NCBI RefSeq assembly: GCF_050624435.1
Contig: NC_134543.1
Coordinates: 124,649,475-124,713,474 of the forward strand
Origin: Tenrec ecaudatus
Lineage: Eukaryota > Chordata > Mammalia > Afrosoricida > Tenrecidae
Direction: 5' to 3'
DNA length: 64,000 bases
Shown piece by piece: positions 1 to 10,879 of this stretch (position 1 is its first letter; every line of letters starts with the position of its first letter). The position numbers and the translations under genes were made by a program. The notes under the pieces were generated by a model. The model worked only from the letters and a program-made list of their open reading frames with translations. It made no database searches and was not told the origin of the DNA.

Positions 1-594
1 CTCTACTCCTTATCTCCCCATTCCCTGGGGCCCTTGCAGGAGAGAGGCTCCGCTATCACTTACCAGGAAGTTGGGTTCCTCTGTCTGGTATTGGGTCATA
101 AGTAAGGAATTGTGAGTTATAAACAAAGCCCAAGACTACTGTCATTGTTGAAAGTGACTGAGGGGGCCTCTCGTGACAGGCGTGACAGGCGTTGATCCCA
201 CGCAGGCACATTTCCCTCAAAAGCTCTTGCCAAAGACCCTCCCCAACAGAGCAGAATGATGATGGATTAGGGAGGCATTTCATCCAATTGGGCTGTGATT
301 TCCTACCAAGAAATCCTCTAACATATCCTGTGGAGATAGATGAGGGCTAATGGATTCAACTAAATGTCCCGCCTTGGTATTTCTGCAGAAAGGTGGAGTG
401 AGGCTGTAAAATCAGACACTGTTTCACAAGCTCAGGCATTAATTTTATGTATTTGTTTATTATTTTGTATTATGATTAATTTTATGTATTTGTTTTCGTG
501 CTGGACGTAGTTTTATCAGGAAATTGGAAAGTAATTACAAATATCAAAAAGGGAAAACCCTAGTTAACTATTATCTACATAATTTTTTTAGCAT
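1..594. other. No gene recognised; AT-rich flank
   Basis: No coding pattern, RNA or recognised repeat is visible. The AT-rich part near 438-495 contains a direct duplication of about 21 bases ('attaattttatgtattt' plus 'gttt') at about 438 and 475, consistent with a local slippage or tandem duplication. Confidence 0.5.
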
Positions 595-760
595 TTTTTT
601 AACAATTTATTAGGGGCTCATACAACTCTTATCACAGTTCATATATATACATACATCAATTGTATAAAGCACATCTGTACATTCTTTGCCCTAATCATTT
701 TTTTCTCCTCTTTTCTTTTTTTACATTTTATTAGGGACTCTCTACATAATTTTTTAAAGC
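595..760 (-). mobile_element. L1-type 3' tail, 5'-truncated
   Basis: The antisense 3' end of the afrotherian L1-type family is readable ('ttattaggggctcatacaac', then the 'catacatcaattgtataaag' block). It stops after about 120 bp. A second very short piece of the same end ('acattttattagggactc') follows at about 724-742, so either two tiny insertions or one rearranged copy is present. Confidence 0.85.
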
Positions 761-2700
761 CTGAAATAAGAGTCCAAAGAAGAATTTTTTCCAAACAATA
801 GTAAATTGACCCATGAATTGGCAGTATGTTAAATATGTAACTGTTCGTAATAATTGGTAGTATAACAGGTCTGTGGTTTTATCACCTTCCATATTACTCA
901 TTCCTTACCTCCCTTAGGTATTACAAAGTGCAAAGGAAGTACTTCTCAGCACTGCCGTGGACCTACGTAGGGTTTCTGAGATGTTGCGACTCTCTGCAGG
1001 AGCAGACAGCCGTGGGTCCAGCAACAGTGCCTGGCGACTGACTGCAAGTGTGGTCCTCAGGCCATCGGCCTGTGTCCCTGCAGAGCTAGTTAGAAAGGGA
1101 GCATTTCAGGCCCTGCCCAGACCCATTGATCTAGAATCTGCATTTCGGCAAGCTCCTCAACATAAAACTCCAGGAGAGGTTGCCTGGGGGGGTGAGGAAA
1201 GGACTTGCTAGATTACAGAGCTTGGAGAGCCTCCATTAGTCTCCAGAAGGACAGAACGTGAAAAATGAGCTTTCACTTGCAAAGAAATAATGGGCTACTT
1301 AGGACCATCACTAAAGTCAGGATGGAAAGTTTTTTAAGGCAATTAACATGCTTATTAGGATGTTAAAATGAGAATGGATGACCTGGAAGTTAACCAATAG
1401 AAAGCTACTATCATTGTCATAGAATACACTTTTCTGCTCATTTGTTATCCTTCTAAACAGCTCCCTGGAGTCTCAAATTCCATTATGAATGGTGCAGGAT
1501 GGTGAGCTGTCACGCTCAGTTTGCACTAGCTAATCTTGGGGGTGGTACCCCGTCTGACGATGAGCTCAAGTAGCAAATGTTTAGCTTACCTGTATTTACT
1601 ACTGCTTTCTTTGTTTTTTTGTCTTTTAAGTCAGATGGTTATATATTTGGAAAAATGGATTCTTATACCAGATGTTTCAGTTTGGTTTTTGCAGAGCTGA
1701 GCTGTGATCTGCTAGCCTCGCACACAACTTTCACAGAAAGAAATCAGTAAGTCTTTTGACCCTGGATGAACTGTATTCAGTATGGAAAGCGTTGCAATAA
1801 GTTATTATTTTGTTCCAGTATCAAGTTTTCTGGATAACCAAAGCACACATGCCTGAGAAACAGGATACTTCACTCTGAGACAGTCTCATAACCAAACAGC
1901 CAGCCGTCTGGCTGAAGATCACAAATTCTTTCTTGAATGCTTTCGATACAAAAACAAAAAGAAAAAAAATACATACCATTTACTTTTTTTGCTTTCATCT
2001 GGCATGTTTTATTGACGTTTATTCAAACATATTCTCCTACTAAGTGGGTCATTTTAGTGGAAGCGTTAGGCTAGGTTTCTGGGGTGGCTCACCTCCGTTC
2101 TTGCTTCGCAACGCTGAAAGACTTCACGCTGCAGAAGCACTTTTGTAAATCCAGGGCACTCTTTGAAGGAAGGAAAAGCTTCAGCTATGACTGTCGCAGT
2201 AGCCGTGCACACTTTCCAGACACTGCATATGCTACTGAGATGGCCATTTCAGGGGAGCGCAGACAAACACGTGGAACAGGAGCACAGAACCAGTGAGCAG
2301 AGCCAAGAGCAGGAATTCTCAGGGCCGGCACCCTGGCACGTACACGCCAACGGCACAGGGGAGGAATCTCACCCTCTGCTTGCAAAGCCCACCCAAACAG
2401 GAGAAGAGGTCCTTGGTATTGACTGACTTTACTGGCTGAGTTTAAGCATACCTGTGTGATGTCATCTGGCTGGTGCCCAGTCTTTACTCCCAGGTAGACC
2501 TCCCACCTGGGCCTAGGTGACTTAGGTCTGAGTATACTCAGCTTTGAATTCCCCCATAGGTGTCTAACTAGCGTGCCTGATTTCTTCCCAACCTCTTTAT
2601 TGTGTCATGGATGGCTAATTTTTGTTTAGCATAGGCATTCGGGAAGACAACCTCCCTTCATCCCTGATCTATTAACCTGTCAGAAGGACCTTCGAATCAT
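761..2700. other. No gene recognised
   Basis: This is mixed-composition single-copy-looking DNA. Overlapping open frames at 2084-2426 share no family motif and look like chance frames. The only repeat noticed is the 49-bp block at 1494-1542, listed separately. Confidence 0.45.
1494..1542 (+). repeat. 49-bp near-identical block, inverted partner at 42276-42324
   Basis: This block and the reverse complement of 42276-42324 match at 48 of 49 bases (one A/G difference). The flanks on both sides do not match. I do not recognise the block as part of AfroSINE, MIR, L2, RTE or the L1-type family. It may be the core of an unlisted dispersed repeat or a small duplication. Confidence 0.8.
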
Positions 2701-2704
2701 CTAA

Positions 2705-3075
2705 TAGCACAGAGGGGGCAATGCTGGGAGAGTGGAGGGTGAGTGGGTTGGAAATGGGGAACTGATTACAAGGATCCACATGTGACCTCCTCCCTGGGAG
2801 AGGGACAGCAGAGAAGGGAGGGAAGGGAGACTCCGGATAGGGCAAGATATGACAAAATAACAATGTATAAATTACCAAGGGCACATGAGGGAGGGGGGAG
2901 CGGGGAGGGAGGGAGAAAAAAAGAGGACCTGATGCAAAGGGCTTAAGTGGAGAGCAAATGCTTTGAGAATGATTGGGGCAGGGAATGTACGGATGTGCTT
3001 TATACAATTGATGTATGTATATGTATGGATTGTGATAAGAGTTGTATGAGCCCCTAATAAAATATTTTTAAGAAA
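2705..3075 (+). mobile_element. L1-type 3' end, sense, 5'-truncated
   Basis: About 360 bp of the family 3'UTR in sense orientation. It includes the G-rich polypurine stretch near 2886-2912 and the terminal 'gagcccctaataaaat', followed by an A-rich tail. The truncation and tail fit target-primed reverse transcription. Confidence 0.88.
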
Positions 3076-3129
3076 AAGCAAAAAAAAGCATGCAATAACA
3101 AAAAAAGACAAACAACAAAAACGTTTTCC

Positions 3130-3856
3130 TTTTTTACTGATAGGCATTGAAGTGTACCTGATTCTAATTTCAAGTCTCCAAAGAGGAAATTAAGACCTAA
3201 ATGAAATTAATTTTCAAGTAGTTGACTGGAGTATTGGTCTCCAGCACCATTTTCTGTCTGTCTGTCTGTTCTCAGTCTCTTTCTCCTGCTCTTCTCACCG
3301 GTCCAGCTGCATAAGTCCCATCACACTCACCATCATGACCGCATTTTGTCTTCTTGTTCTGAAACTCTTGCTTTGCCTTCAGCAAACCCAGCCCTGGCAA
3401 CATTGCTTCCCTTTCTATAAATTTTCGACCTTTCGACTTTGATTTGTGAAGAGCCTCTCCTTGATATTCCATGGTTTTTTCAATGCTGCCTTTCCCACTC
3501 AACCTGGTTGCTTCCTTGCTCCAGAACATTTGCGGCCTTGGCTTGATCCAGTACTTTAGCTTTTAGTTTTGCTTCCTTCGTGCTCTTGTTTACCTGGTAA
3601 TTTAGTCTCCGCATTATTTAATCGCCTTTTACTTCATTCATTTTCACAAAGTGAGCTTCCTTGAAAATTATTAGTAGGTCCTTGTCTTGATGCTTCTGGC
3701 TTGGGGTCTCGACCAACTTCTTAGCAGGTTCGATGGTGTATCAAACCCCACAAACACTGATTCATCAAATGCTCGGTGTGCTGTTGTTCTCACCTGAACC
3801 TTGCATACTTGAGCTCTGTCCTCTACCCATTCTCCAGCCACCAGGGCTTGCTTCAC
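3130..3856 (-). pseudogene. Possible unidentified retrocopy, decayed
   Basis: On the minus strand, two open stretches (about 3856-3671 and 3529-3272) join into a longer protein-like reading if a few frameshifts and stops are allowed. The reading is Lys/Glu/Gln-rich and charged, with short segments such as '[14 protein letters not shown]' and 'KARVSEQEDKMRS'. It looks like an intronless copy of a basic, coiled protein rather than random sequence. I do not recognise the parent gene. The evidence is only the coding-like amino-acid bias across frameshifts. It could instead be part of an unlisted repeat. An L1 tail lies on one side and an AfroSINE on the other. Confidence 0.3.
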
Positions 3857-3859
3857 TTG

Positions 3860-4262
3860 GGAAGCTTTTCAGTGCTGTGGAGCTGATTCTGACTCACAGT
3901 GACCCCTTTGTGCTCTCCGAGAAGCAGACCTCCAGTCCTTTCTTACCCAAGCTTAACTGCAAATCGTTGTTGATGTTAACTCCTGTCCAGTTGGCCCCAT
4001 GTACAATGGAATGAAACGCTGTCCAGTTTCATGCATATCCCCATGATTGGTTATGGATTGGACTAGTGTCATCTATAGAGTTTTCATTGGCTGAATTTTA
4101 GAAGTCGATCGCCTTTCTACCTAGCCCTTTCTTCCTAAACCATTTAGTCTGGAAACCCCTTTGAGACACTGGAATCGGTTCAGCATCTTAGTAATGTGCG
4201 ACACCCCACTGACAGATGGGTGGCAGCTTCTTATGAGGTGCATTCGCTGGGAACAACATCCA
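3860..4262 (-). mobile_element. Long-type AfroSINE, antisense, degenerate
   Basis: The antisense SINE tail ('gattctgactcacagtgacc') is followed by the extended middle found in the long AfroSINE type ('cattggctgaatttt', 'cctttcttcctaaacc', 'cactgacagatgggtggcag'). The copy is old and has indels. Confidence 0.6.
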
Positions 4263-4339
4263 GGGCTCCTGCAGGAGAGCATTCTATTATCACGAAATCA
4301 CCAGTGCCTCATGCTTCAAACCATACAGGTTACTGTTCA

Positions 4340-4460
4340 CTCGCTGGACATTTATTGAACATCTACTACGTGCTGGGCATGGCTATTAGGATCCCATTAG
4401 CCACGACTCCCGCTTTCACATATCTTACACTGTAATGGATTTAATAAACAATTACAATTT
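4340..4460 (+). mobile_element. L2/MIR3-type fragment
   Basis: The stretch 'tattgaacatctactacgtg' followed by 'ctgggcatggctattagg' is the typical conserved end of mammalian L2/MIR3 elements. It is short and diverged. Confidence 0.6.
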
Positions 4461-4981
4461 GGAGATATGTGCTGTGGTGGGAGAAGTGTGGAGCATCATA
4501 TGTTCTGCTTTTTTCCTCGTTCATTTAGGTAAATGAGAAAGTCTCATAACTCGTATATGAAGGTGAGTCAAAGGTACGGCTACTAGGGTTCCCGTTCACA
4601 GATGTATGAGTTAATTCTAAACCAAACACATTAAACTTGTTAGATGATCTCTGCGCTTGCTGAATGAACACAGACGTTCTCTCAGGAACACGTGTCTTTG
4701 TTCCGTACGTGTGCCTTCCCAACGCATTCCCCGACCAGAGAAGAGGTGCTGGACCAGCTAACTTCAAGGCAGAGAGCCTAGTTCAGAAGATGATGGCAGC
4801 TGTTTATTATTATTATTCCCAAGGAGTAAATTTGAGAGACTTTTCAAAAGACAGAGGATGGCAATGGATAACTTTCTAGGAAGAAGTTTCAAGAAAATTG
4901 AAAAGTACATTGGTGTGAAAAAGGCTAGGAAAGTTATGCCGATTTGTCCCTGTCCATATCAATGTACCTGCTCCAGGGTAG
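4461..4981. other. No gene recognised
   Basis: No known repeat or coding motif is visible. Open frames on both strands at 4525-4879 overlap each other and carry no recognisable domain. The last five bases are the left target duplication of the solo LTR that follows. Confidence 0.45.
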
Positions 4982-5627
4982 TGAGGTAGTTAGTTTATGG
5001 TGTCAACCTGGCTGACAAACACATGTGGGGTTAATCGAAGGGGGGAGGGATAAATGGCTCAGTGAGCCTTGCCTTTTGAGTTCTCAGGTCTCTTGCTTTG
5101 TGATGGTCGCACAGGGTGCAGCTGCCTTAGCCAGTTCCCTGCTTCAGCTGGCAAGGCTCACTTCCTGCCAGACATCCTCAAGGAGAAGCCACATGAACCT
5201 ACCCCAATGCAGCCCTGGGTGCTGGAGCACCCGTGTGGAAACCCCTGCCAGTGCTGAGATGCTTACACACATTCACTGACTCGGCTTTCCTCCTGCCGTC
5301 GGCATCACTGTGTCTATTTTGTGAGATGGAGGAGGACTTTGTGGATTGATGTTGGACATATGAGCTAATGTTGGACTTGTGGGCTTGGGCAGCACTGGGT
5401 TGGGTTGTTTTCTTGATGCACACTTAACCTTTATATAAAACTCTCTCTTACCAAACGATCCCTGAACTAACTACAAGCTTTTCTCTTGTGAAGTGTTTTG
5501 TTCTGTTCTTTGTCAGTGGTTTGTTTTTGTTGTTTTGTTGTCTGGTTGTATACTGTTAAAAAAAAACTCTCTCTTACACATATGAGTTTCTGTGGATTTG
5601 TTTCTCTAAAGTATCCAGACTAACACA
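4982..5627 (+). mobile_element. Solo LTR, MaLR/ERVL-like, copy A
   Basis: Complete solo LTR of a family seen five times here. It starts 'tgaggtagttagtttatgg' and ends 'ccagactaacaca' (TG...CA ends). It is flanked by a perfect 5-bp TSD 'ggtag' (4977-4981 and 5628-5632). At 646 bp it is the longest copy, with an internal T/G-rich expansion near 5480-5565. No retroviral coding sequence flanks it, so it is the product of LTR-LTR recombination. The class III assignment rests on the 5-bp TSD and the end motifs. Confidence 0.85.
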
Positions 5628-5789
5628 GGTAGCAAGGGCTGGCCTATGAGAATTTTCTTAGAAGACTACCCCATGGACCCTACAGCCTAATCTTGTCCCT
5701 TTTTGTTCCCTATGCACAAATGACATTTAAAAGCAACACCACTTGAATCCCTTGAGGGTGCCAGCAGGGCTCCTCCCCTACGCCTCCTT

Positions 5790-6185
5790 CCCCATGAATC
5801 TAGAACACACAGTGGTCCCATTACTACCCGTACTGACAACGTGTCTAAAGTAGATTACACAACATCTCTCCATCCTTGCCTCTATGGAGCACTCAGTCGT
5901 ACTTCTCCCTGACAGTTGTCTGTACTCCTGGCAGTCCATGGTACTTCCACTATCCTTCGTCAGTGCCATAATTGAGATGCATGGACTCTTCTTCAGTCCT
6001 CCTGTGCAATGTCCAGCTCTCACATACACACGAGGCCATTGAAAATACCATGGCTTGGGTCAGGCGCACCGGAGCCCTCAAACTAGCATCCTTTCCAACA
6101 CTATGTGAAGGCCTTGTGCAGCAGATTTACCCAACCCAATGTGAATCCATGCTAATGAAATATTGATTTAATAGATTAAGAATCG
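5790..6185 (-). mobile_element. RTE-clade LINE, 3' part, antisense
   Basis: Antisense of the afrotherian RTE C-terminal and 3' region. Recognisable blocks are 'catccttgcctctatggagc', 'ctggcagtccatggtac' and 'gaaaataccatggcttgggt'. The same region is seen at 46.6-47.0 kb and 56.5-56.9 kb. Confidence 0.75.
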
Positions 6186-6204
6186 TTTGGAAACTTTCTC
6201 ATTC

Positions 6205-6835
6205 TATCGTTTTAAACACTTCATTGGGAGCTCTTACAGATATTATTACAACCCTTAGTTCCATTAGATCAGGCTCAGTTGTACAATTGTTGCCATCATC
6301 ATTCACAATCCATTTACTTTTTCTTTTTAAGTAGAACTTTTTTTTAACATTTTATTAGGGACTCATACAACTCTTAGTCTTTTTTTTTCTTGAACTGGAT
6401 ATCAACTCCCCTTTATTCTCCTCTCTCCCCCACCCTCCCAACCCCTGGACCCTTAATAAATTATATACGATTGTCATTGTTGTTTTTACCATAACTCACA
6501 CCAGCCAATGAATCTATTCATCTATAATTCTGACGTGCATTCCCTTAAAATGGGGTTATACTGTCATCGTTGCTATCACTTCTCCCTTCCCTGCTTTCCC
6601 CTCCTCTCTTCCTGTACCCTCAGGGAACCATTACCCCCATTACTGTTTCTGATGGGGTTATCTATTTTGGATTTTGTGCATCAAAAGATCTGACTAGTAC
6701 TAAAGTGCATACGCTGATCTAGCAAGATTAGTGAGGTAAAGCTAAGACCATAATAGTGGAAGGAAGAAATGTTAAGAACTAGAGGCTAGTTATGGGTTTC
6801 ATCACCGATCTACTGTACCCTGGATATATCGCCCC
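6205..6835 (-). mobile_element. Older L1-type 3' region, antisense, with a small younger tail inside
   Basis: A diverged version of the same 3'UTR (tail-like 'cattgggagctcttacagat' at the left, then the pyrimidine-rich middle and 'atcgttgctatcacttctcc'). At about 6338-6380 a short, better preserved tail ('acattttattagggactcat') interrupts it, which suggests a later small insertion. Confidence 0.65.
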
Positions 6836-6841
6836 TTCTGT

Positions 6842-7183
6842 GTGGCTCTCATTCTGTTTTTTGCTATTCAATATTTTTATCCACTTTTCAAACAATATAC
6901 AAATGGAAAGTTTTCAGTTCTGACCATTTCTCCTGTTATATCTTTTTTATCTAGCAGTTTTGCATTTTTAAATCTGTGCATCAGTTACTGTTGTATACAC
7001 ACAGAGGTTATTTGGACTCACCAATTTACTTGCTAACTATTTCTTCTAACACTCCCAGTTTTATTTTTCTTCCCTTTAAATTATGTTCTTTAAGACGTCT
7101 TTTAAGGAAACTCTGTGAGTAATCATCTTTCTTGCTTTTCGTGTACCTGAAATGTCTTTATTTTGATTTTATTCTTGAAAAAC
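6842..7183 (-). mobile_element. Ancient L1 3' fragment, antisense
   Basis: AT-rich sequence with L1M-like phrases, for example 'cctgaaatgtctttatttt' followed by 'cttgaaaaacagtttt'. The family call is from these short conserved strings only. Confidence 0.5.
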
Positions 7184-7185
7184 AG

Positions 7186-7386
7186 TTTTCTCCCTGCCAT
7201 TGAGTCAATGCTGACTCATAGTGACCGTACAGGGCAGGGTAGGACTGCCCCTATGGGTTTCTGAGACATTAATCTTTATAGGGATAGAAAATCTCATCTT
7301 TCTCCCTCAGAGTGACTGGTGGTTTCAAACTGCTGACTTTAACTTAGGCCCCACGCATGACCACGACACCAACGAGGGCTCCTGAA
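7186..7386 (-). mobile_element. AfroSINE, antisense, near full length
   Basis: Antisense order is complete: tail 'ccattgagtcaatgctgact', the 'cagggcagggtaggactgcc' block, 'ctttctccctcagagtgact', the B-box region 'ggtttcaaactgctgac', and the head 'aacgagggctcct'. The family is a tRNA-derived SINE with an internal RNA polymerase III promoter. Its 3' end resembles the RTE end, which implies RTE-driven mobilisation. Confidence 0.88.
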
Positions 7387-7417
7387 AGGCAGTTTTAAGG
7401 GTCTAAAATTCAGTCTA

Positions 7418-8522
7418 CTCATTTTTACTGAGGTATAAGTTCTTCACCACAGTATCCCCCCATTTTAAGTGTGCAATTCAATGTTTTTATTTATTAAGTT
7501 CACCAAGTAGGATTACTGTTGCCACAGAATCCAGTTTCAGAACTTGTCATCACCCCCGTTTTGTCCACCGCACCCATTGATAGCTCCCCGCTCGCCTCAC
7601 CTCAGTCCTCAGGCCCAGACAACCACTGATGTGCTTCCTGTTCCCACAAATGGGACCCTTTCAAGGGTTTCCTCTGAGCAGGACCATGTACTGCATGGTC
7701 CTTTGTTTCTGGCTTCTTCCACATCACATGTGTCTGAGCCTCGTCCATGTGGTAGCATGCATTCATCCACAGCATGCCATTGAATGGGAAAAATGGTTGG
7801 ATGATTCTTCTACACGCTGGTAGACAGTGTGTTTTCATCTTAGCTATTAGCTATTATGAATAATGCTGCTTTGAGCATTTGTGTACAAGCCATTGCGTGA
7901 ACATGTTTTCAATTCTTTTGAGTTTTGCTGGGACAGATGATAGCTTTATATTTAATTTGTTTTTCGAGGAGCTGTCAGGTTGCTTTCCAAAATGGAGCTG
8001 CACCATCTTGGAAGATTTCTGCTGGTTCACATCCTTGCCTGCTTTTGTTACTGTCTTCCTTGGACTATGGCCATTATAATCCCAAACCGAATCCTCGGCC
8101 GTGACTTAACCCTGACTCAGACCAGCCCTGCGAGACAGAGTAGCGCTGTGTGCCGTAGGGCTTTCAAGACTATGGGTTTTCATGAGAGTGCACAGCCTCA
8201 TTGTCCTTCCTCTGAGTGCCTGGTGGTTTGAACAGCGAGCTTTTGACTTCACAGTCCAATGCTTGTCCCCAGAGCTCATAGACACTGTCACGGCTCTGGA
8301 ATGGCGTCTTATTGTGGCTTCGTTTGCATCTCCCTACTGATTTTGAGCATCTTTCACATATTTACATGTAGTCTCAGATGAAATGGCTATGCTTGTGCAC
8401 CCTTTTTAATTGCGTTGTCTTCTTATTGAGCTGTGACACGGTTCCTTGTTTAGTCTAGATGTAATCTGACATGTTGTTTGCATATATTTTACCCCAGCCT
8501 GTGTCATGTCTTTCCCTGTGAG
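7418..8522 (-). mobile_element. Ancient L1M-type LINE, 3' end, antisense, split by a SINE
   Basis: The well-known mammal-wide L1M 3' region is readable over about 900 bp. Landmarks are 'tttactgaggtataag', 'cattttaagtgtgcaattca', 'ctattatgaataatgctgct', 'ttgctttccaaaatggagct' and 'tttttaattgcgttgtcttc'. An AfroSINE at 8093-8288 interrupts it, so the SINE is younger. Confidence 0.85.
8093..8288 (-). mobile_element. AfroSINE, antisense, diverged
   Basis: A degenerate copy inside the ancient L1. Blocks 'gcgagacagagtagc', 'gggctttcaagactatgggt', 'tgcctggtggtttgaac' and a head-like 'cccagagctca' occur in antisense order. Confidence 0.65.
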
Positions 8523-9594
8523 TAGACATGCTCTCCAGAATCCTTGGATCTCACAGCCAATAATGGGCAGAGCCGGGGCTTGAATGGGGCTCTTCCAAAA
8601 GGATCATCTTTTGGGGCCCTCACGCCGCCTCTCTAGGCTGGTCCTGGCAAGGCCATTGCTATGGTCATCTCAGTGGCACCCTATCTGTTCGGAAACTTTC
8701 CAGGAAGCCCGTCGTTCCCGTCCCAAACAGCACCCCCTCCTCTCTGCAGAGAACTAGCTTTGCTCTGTGGCCAGGCAGCTGGCATTTCCCCAGCCTGCTT
8801 TGTGCCAATTCTGTGGCCTCCTGAGCATCCTCTGGACCATCCAGCAGGAAGGCTGGGCATCAGCTGAGGCGTTCCTGCCAGCGATAATGCTCACCCCCGT
8901 GGTGGCCAGGCAGGAAATGCCTCTGGCCTCAAGACTGCACACAGAAGCATCTATTTCAGTGTCTGACCTCAAAAGCCGGCGAGTTTTGTTTTCTTTGCTC
9001 TGAAGAATTTGCAGGAGTTTCAGAACCGATTGTTCCAAACACACTTCTCTCCTCTCGATTCCATTCGCATCCGCCATACTGTGTGTTTGGCGTTTCCATG
9101 ATCTCCTATACACTGTATATGTCCCTCCCCCCGCCACCCCCATGGGTGGCTTCTGCCTCCCTAACCAGAGATGACAAGGCCTAGTCTGTGTTGAGCAAAA
9201 AGATTAGCGAGGCTGACCTCATGAGGGTAGGTGCAGTTGTGGAGAAAATGAAGCCATCGAAGCTGCTGAAACTTCCAGAAACCCCCTGGACATCTCTATT
9301 CCTGGAAGTCGGGGGCATCTACATGAGAGAGACGTTCACATCTCTTTTTTATACCATCGCTGGGCTGTCTGCATATTTAAATCTGAGGCCATGATGAATT
9401 CAACTCCTCTCAGAAACAAACCTCCAAACTTTGAACCGATTCTTTCCTCACTGGCATACTACACACCCTCTGACCCTATCCCCGAGGGTCACGCAGAGCC
9501 CCAATGAACTCGGTGGCAGGGAATTTGAGAGAGATTTTTGTTTTGCTCTGTTTTGTTGAGCCATTACATAGCACTGGGGTGAAGGTAAAAAAAA
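8523..9594. other. No gene recognised; small MIR-like piece
   Basis: At about 8545-8600 the antisense MIR phrase 'gggcagagccggggcttgaa' is visible. The rest, including an open frame on the minus strand at 8754-9143, shows no family motif. Near 9595 a short L2-like 'aacaaatatttattgggccc' begins just before the next SINE. Confidence 0.45.
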
Positions 9595-9649
9595 TTAGAA
9601 GATACTGTTTGATTCAACAAATATTTATTGGGCCCTACCATGAGATAAA

Positions 9650-9855
9650 GCTCAGTTGGTGTAGCAGGGGAAACATCAGGGTGGTAACCATAAGGTCAGT
9701 GGTTCAAACCCAGCAGCCATTCTTTAGAAAAAGAGTGTGCCTGGGTGCTCCTGTAAGGACCGGTAGTCTTGGAAATCCTATGGAGCAGTTCTTTTCTGTC
9801 CGACAGGCTGTGGCAAGTCTGAATCCACTCGACAGCACTGGTGGTGTTGGACTAC
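9650..9855 (+). mobile_element. AfroSINE, sense
   Basis: The head ('tcagttggtgtagcaggg'), B-box region ('ggtcagtggttcaaaccc'), body and 3' end ('aatccactcgacagcactgg') are in order. It sits directly after an L2-like fragment. Confidence 0.82.
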
Positions 9856-9944
9856 GTCACAAGAGTTTGCAGGGGCTGCAAGCAGTTAACACACTCCGTT
9901 GCTAACTGAAAAGTTTGCTACTTGTGACCAACCCGGAGGTGACT

Positions 9945-10058
9945 GAGAAGAAGCCTTGGCACTCCAGTTGGGGAAAGCCAGACTTTCAAGATCCTGCAGA
10001 GCAATTCCCCGCTGACACACGTGGGGGTCGCCGTGATTCAGAATCAACGTGACGGCAA
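9945..10058 (+). mobile_element. AfroSINE fragment, sense
   Basis: A shortened copy: head-like 'aagaagccttggcactcc' joins to the tail block 'gtgattcagaatcaacgtga' with the middle largely lost. Confidence 0.5.
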
Positions 10059-10874
10059 GAACTTTAGCATGGGATGGGCGTCATGGCTCAGACACACGTC
10101 TGCCCCCCTCTCTGCCCGAGTCAGACAGAGGTGTGCTCACGTTTCACTCATTGGTGGTTTTCACCCTTCCAGAATGTCCGTCGCCAAAAGAGATGCAACT
10201 GGTATGAGTTATTTTTGTTAGCGAATCACCATGACAGAGAACAAGATGTGACCCTGCCTTGTGTTTACGTTGAGAGGCTGTGCAGCCTGGGACCTGCAGG
10301 CCACTAACAGCCCTAACTAGGACATTGGCTAGCCACTGACCTGTGAAGAGAGGCAGCTGACACACCCAGCCTGGCTGCGACACCCATTCTTGCCAACCTC
10401 GCCGGGCACCTCAGCCTGGCAATGAGGACCTCCACTGGCCACCATTTCCATTCTTTGGGCCCCTCTGTGGGCTCAGGGGCCCTGTTGCTGCTCCACCTGC
10501 TCTGTGTTGTGGTTCTGGCTGCTTCTCCTGCTAGACATTATGCCCCTCAGGTGAGGTGCCATGCCTCAACCAGTGGCTGGGCCATGCTTGCAATGAGCGG
10601 CCGTCAAGTTGAAGATGGCTCCCGAGGTCCAGGTGCGCAGAGCACTACTCTCCGTAGGGCGTCCAGGGCTGTCACCTTTGTGAAGCAGGTTTCCTGGGGA
10701 AGCTCAAAGGCGCTGCTGGGGAAGAAGGAGAAGTCGGAGCAAGATGTTAATAGAGACGGAAATTCCATGAGCTGGAATCTGCTCCATGGATTCAACTGAT
10801 TTGTGGAAGCTCAGGTCCTGTGATATGTCATCTTGGGAGACCTGCACCCTTGCCCACATGAAACCCAAACCCAT
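10059..10874. other. No gene recognised
   Basis: A 125-codon open frame starts at 10422 on the plus strand, but it has no recognisable domain and overlapping minus-strand frames are equally open. No repeat family is recognised. It may be single-copy intergenic or intronic DNA. Confidence 0.4.
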
Positions 10875-10879
10875 TCTGA

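Noticed and set aside
5500-5565. Possible separate insertion in LTR copy A (T/G-rich, A-run)
   Set aside because: No TSD or retroposon end was found; local expansion within the LTR explains the extra length.
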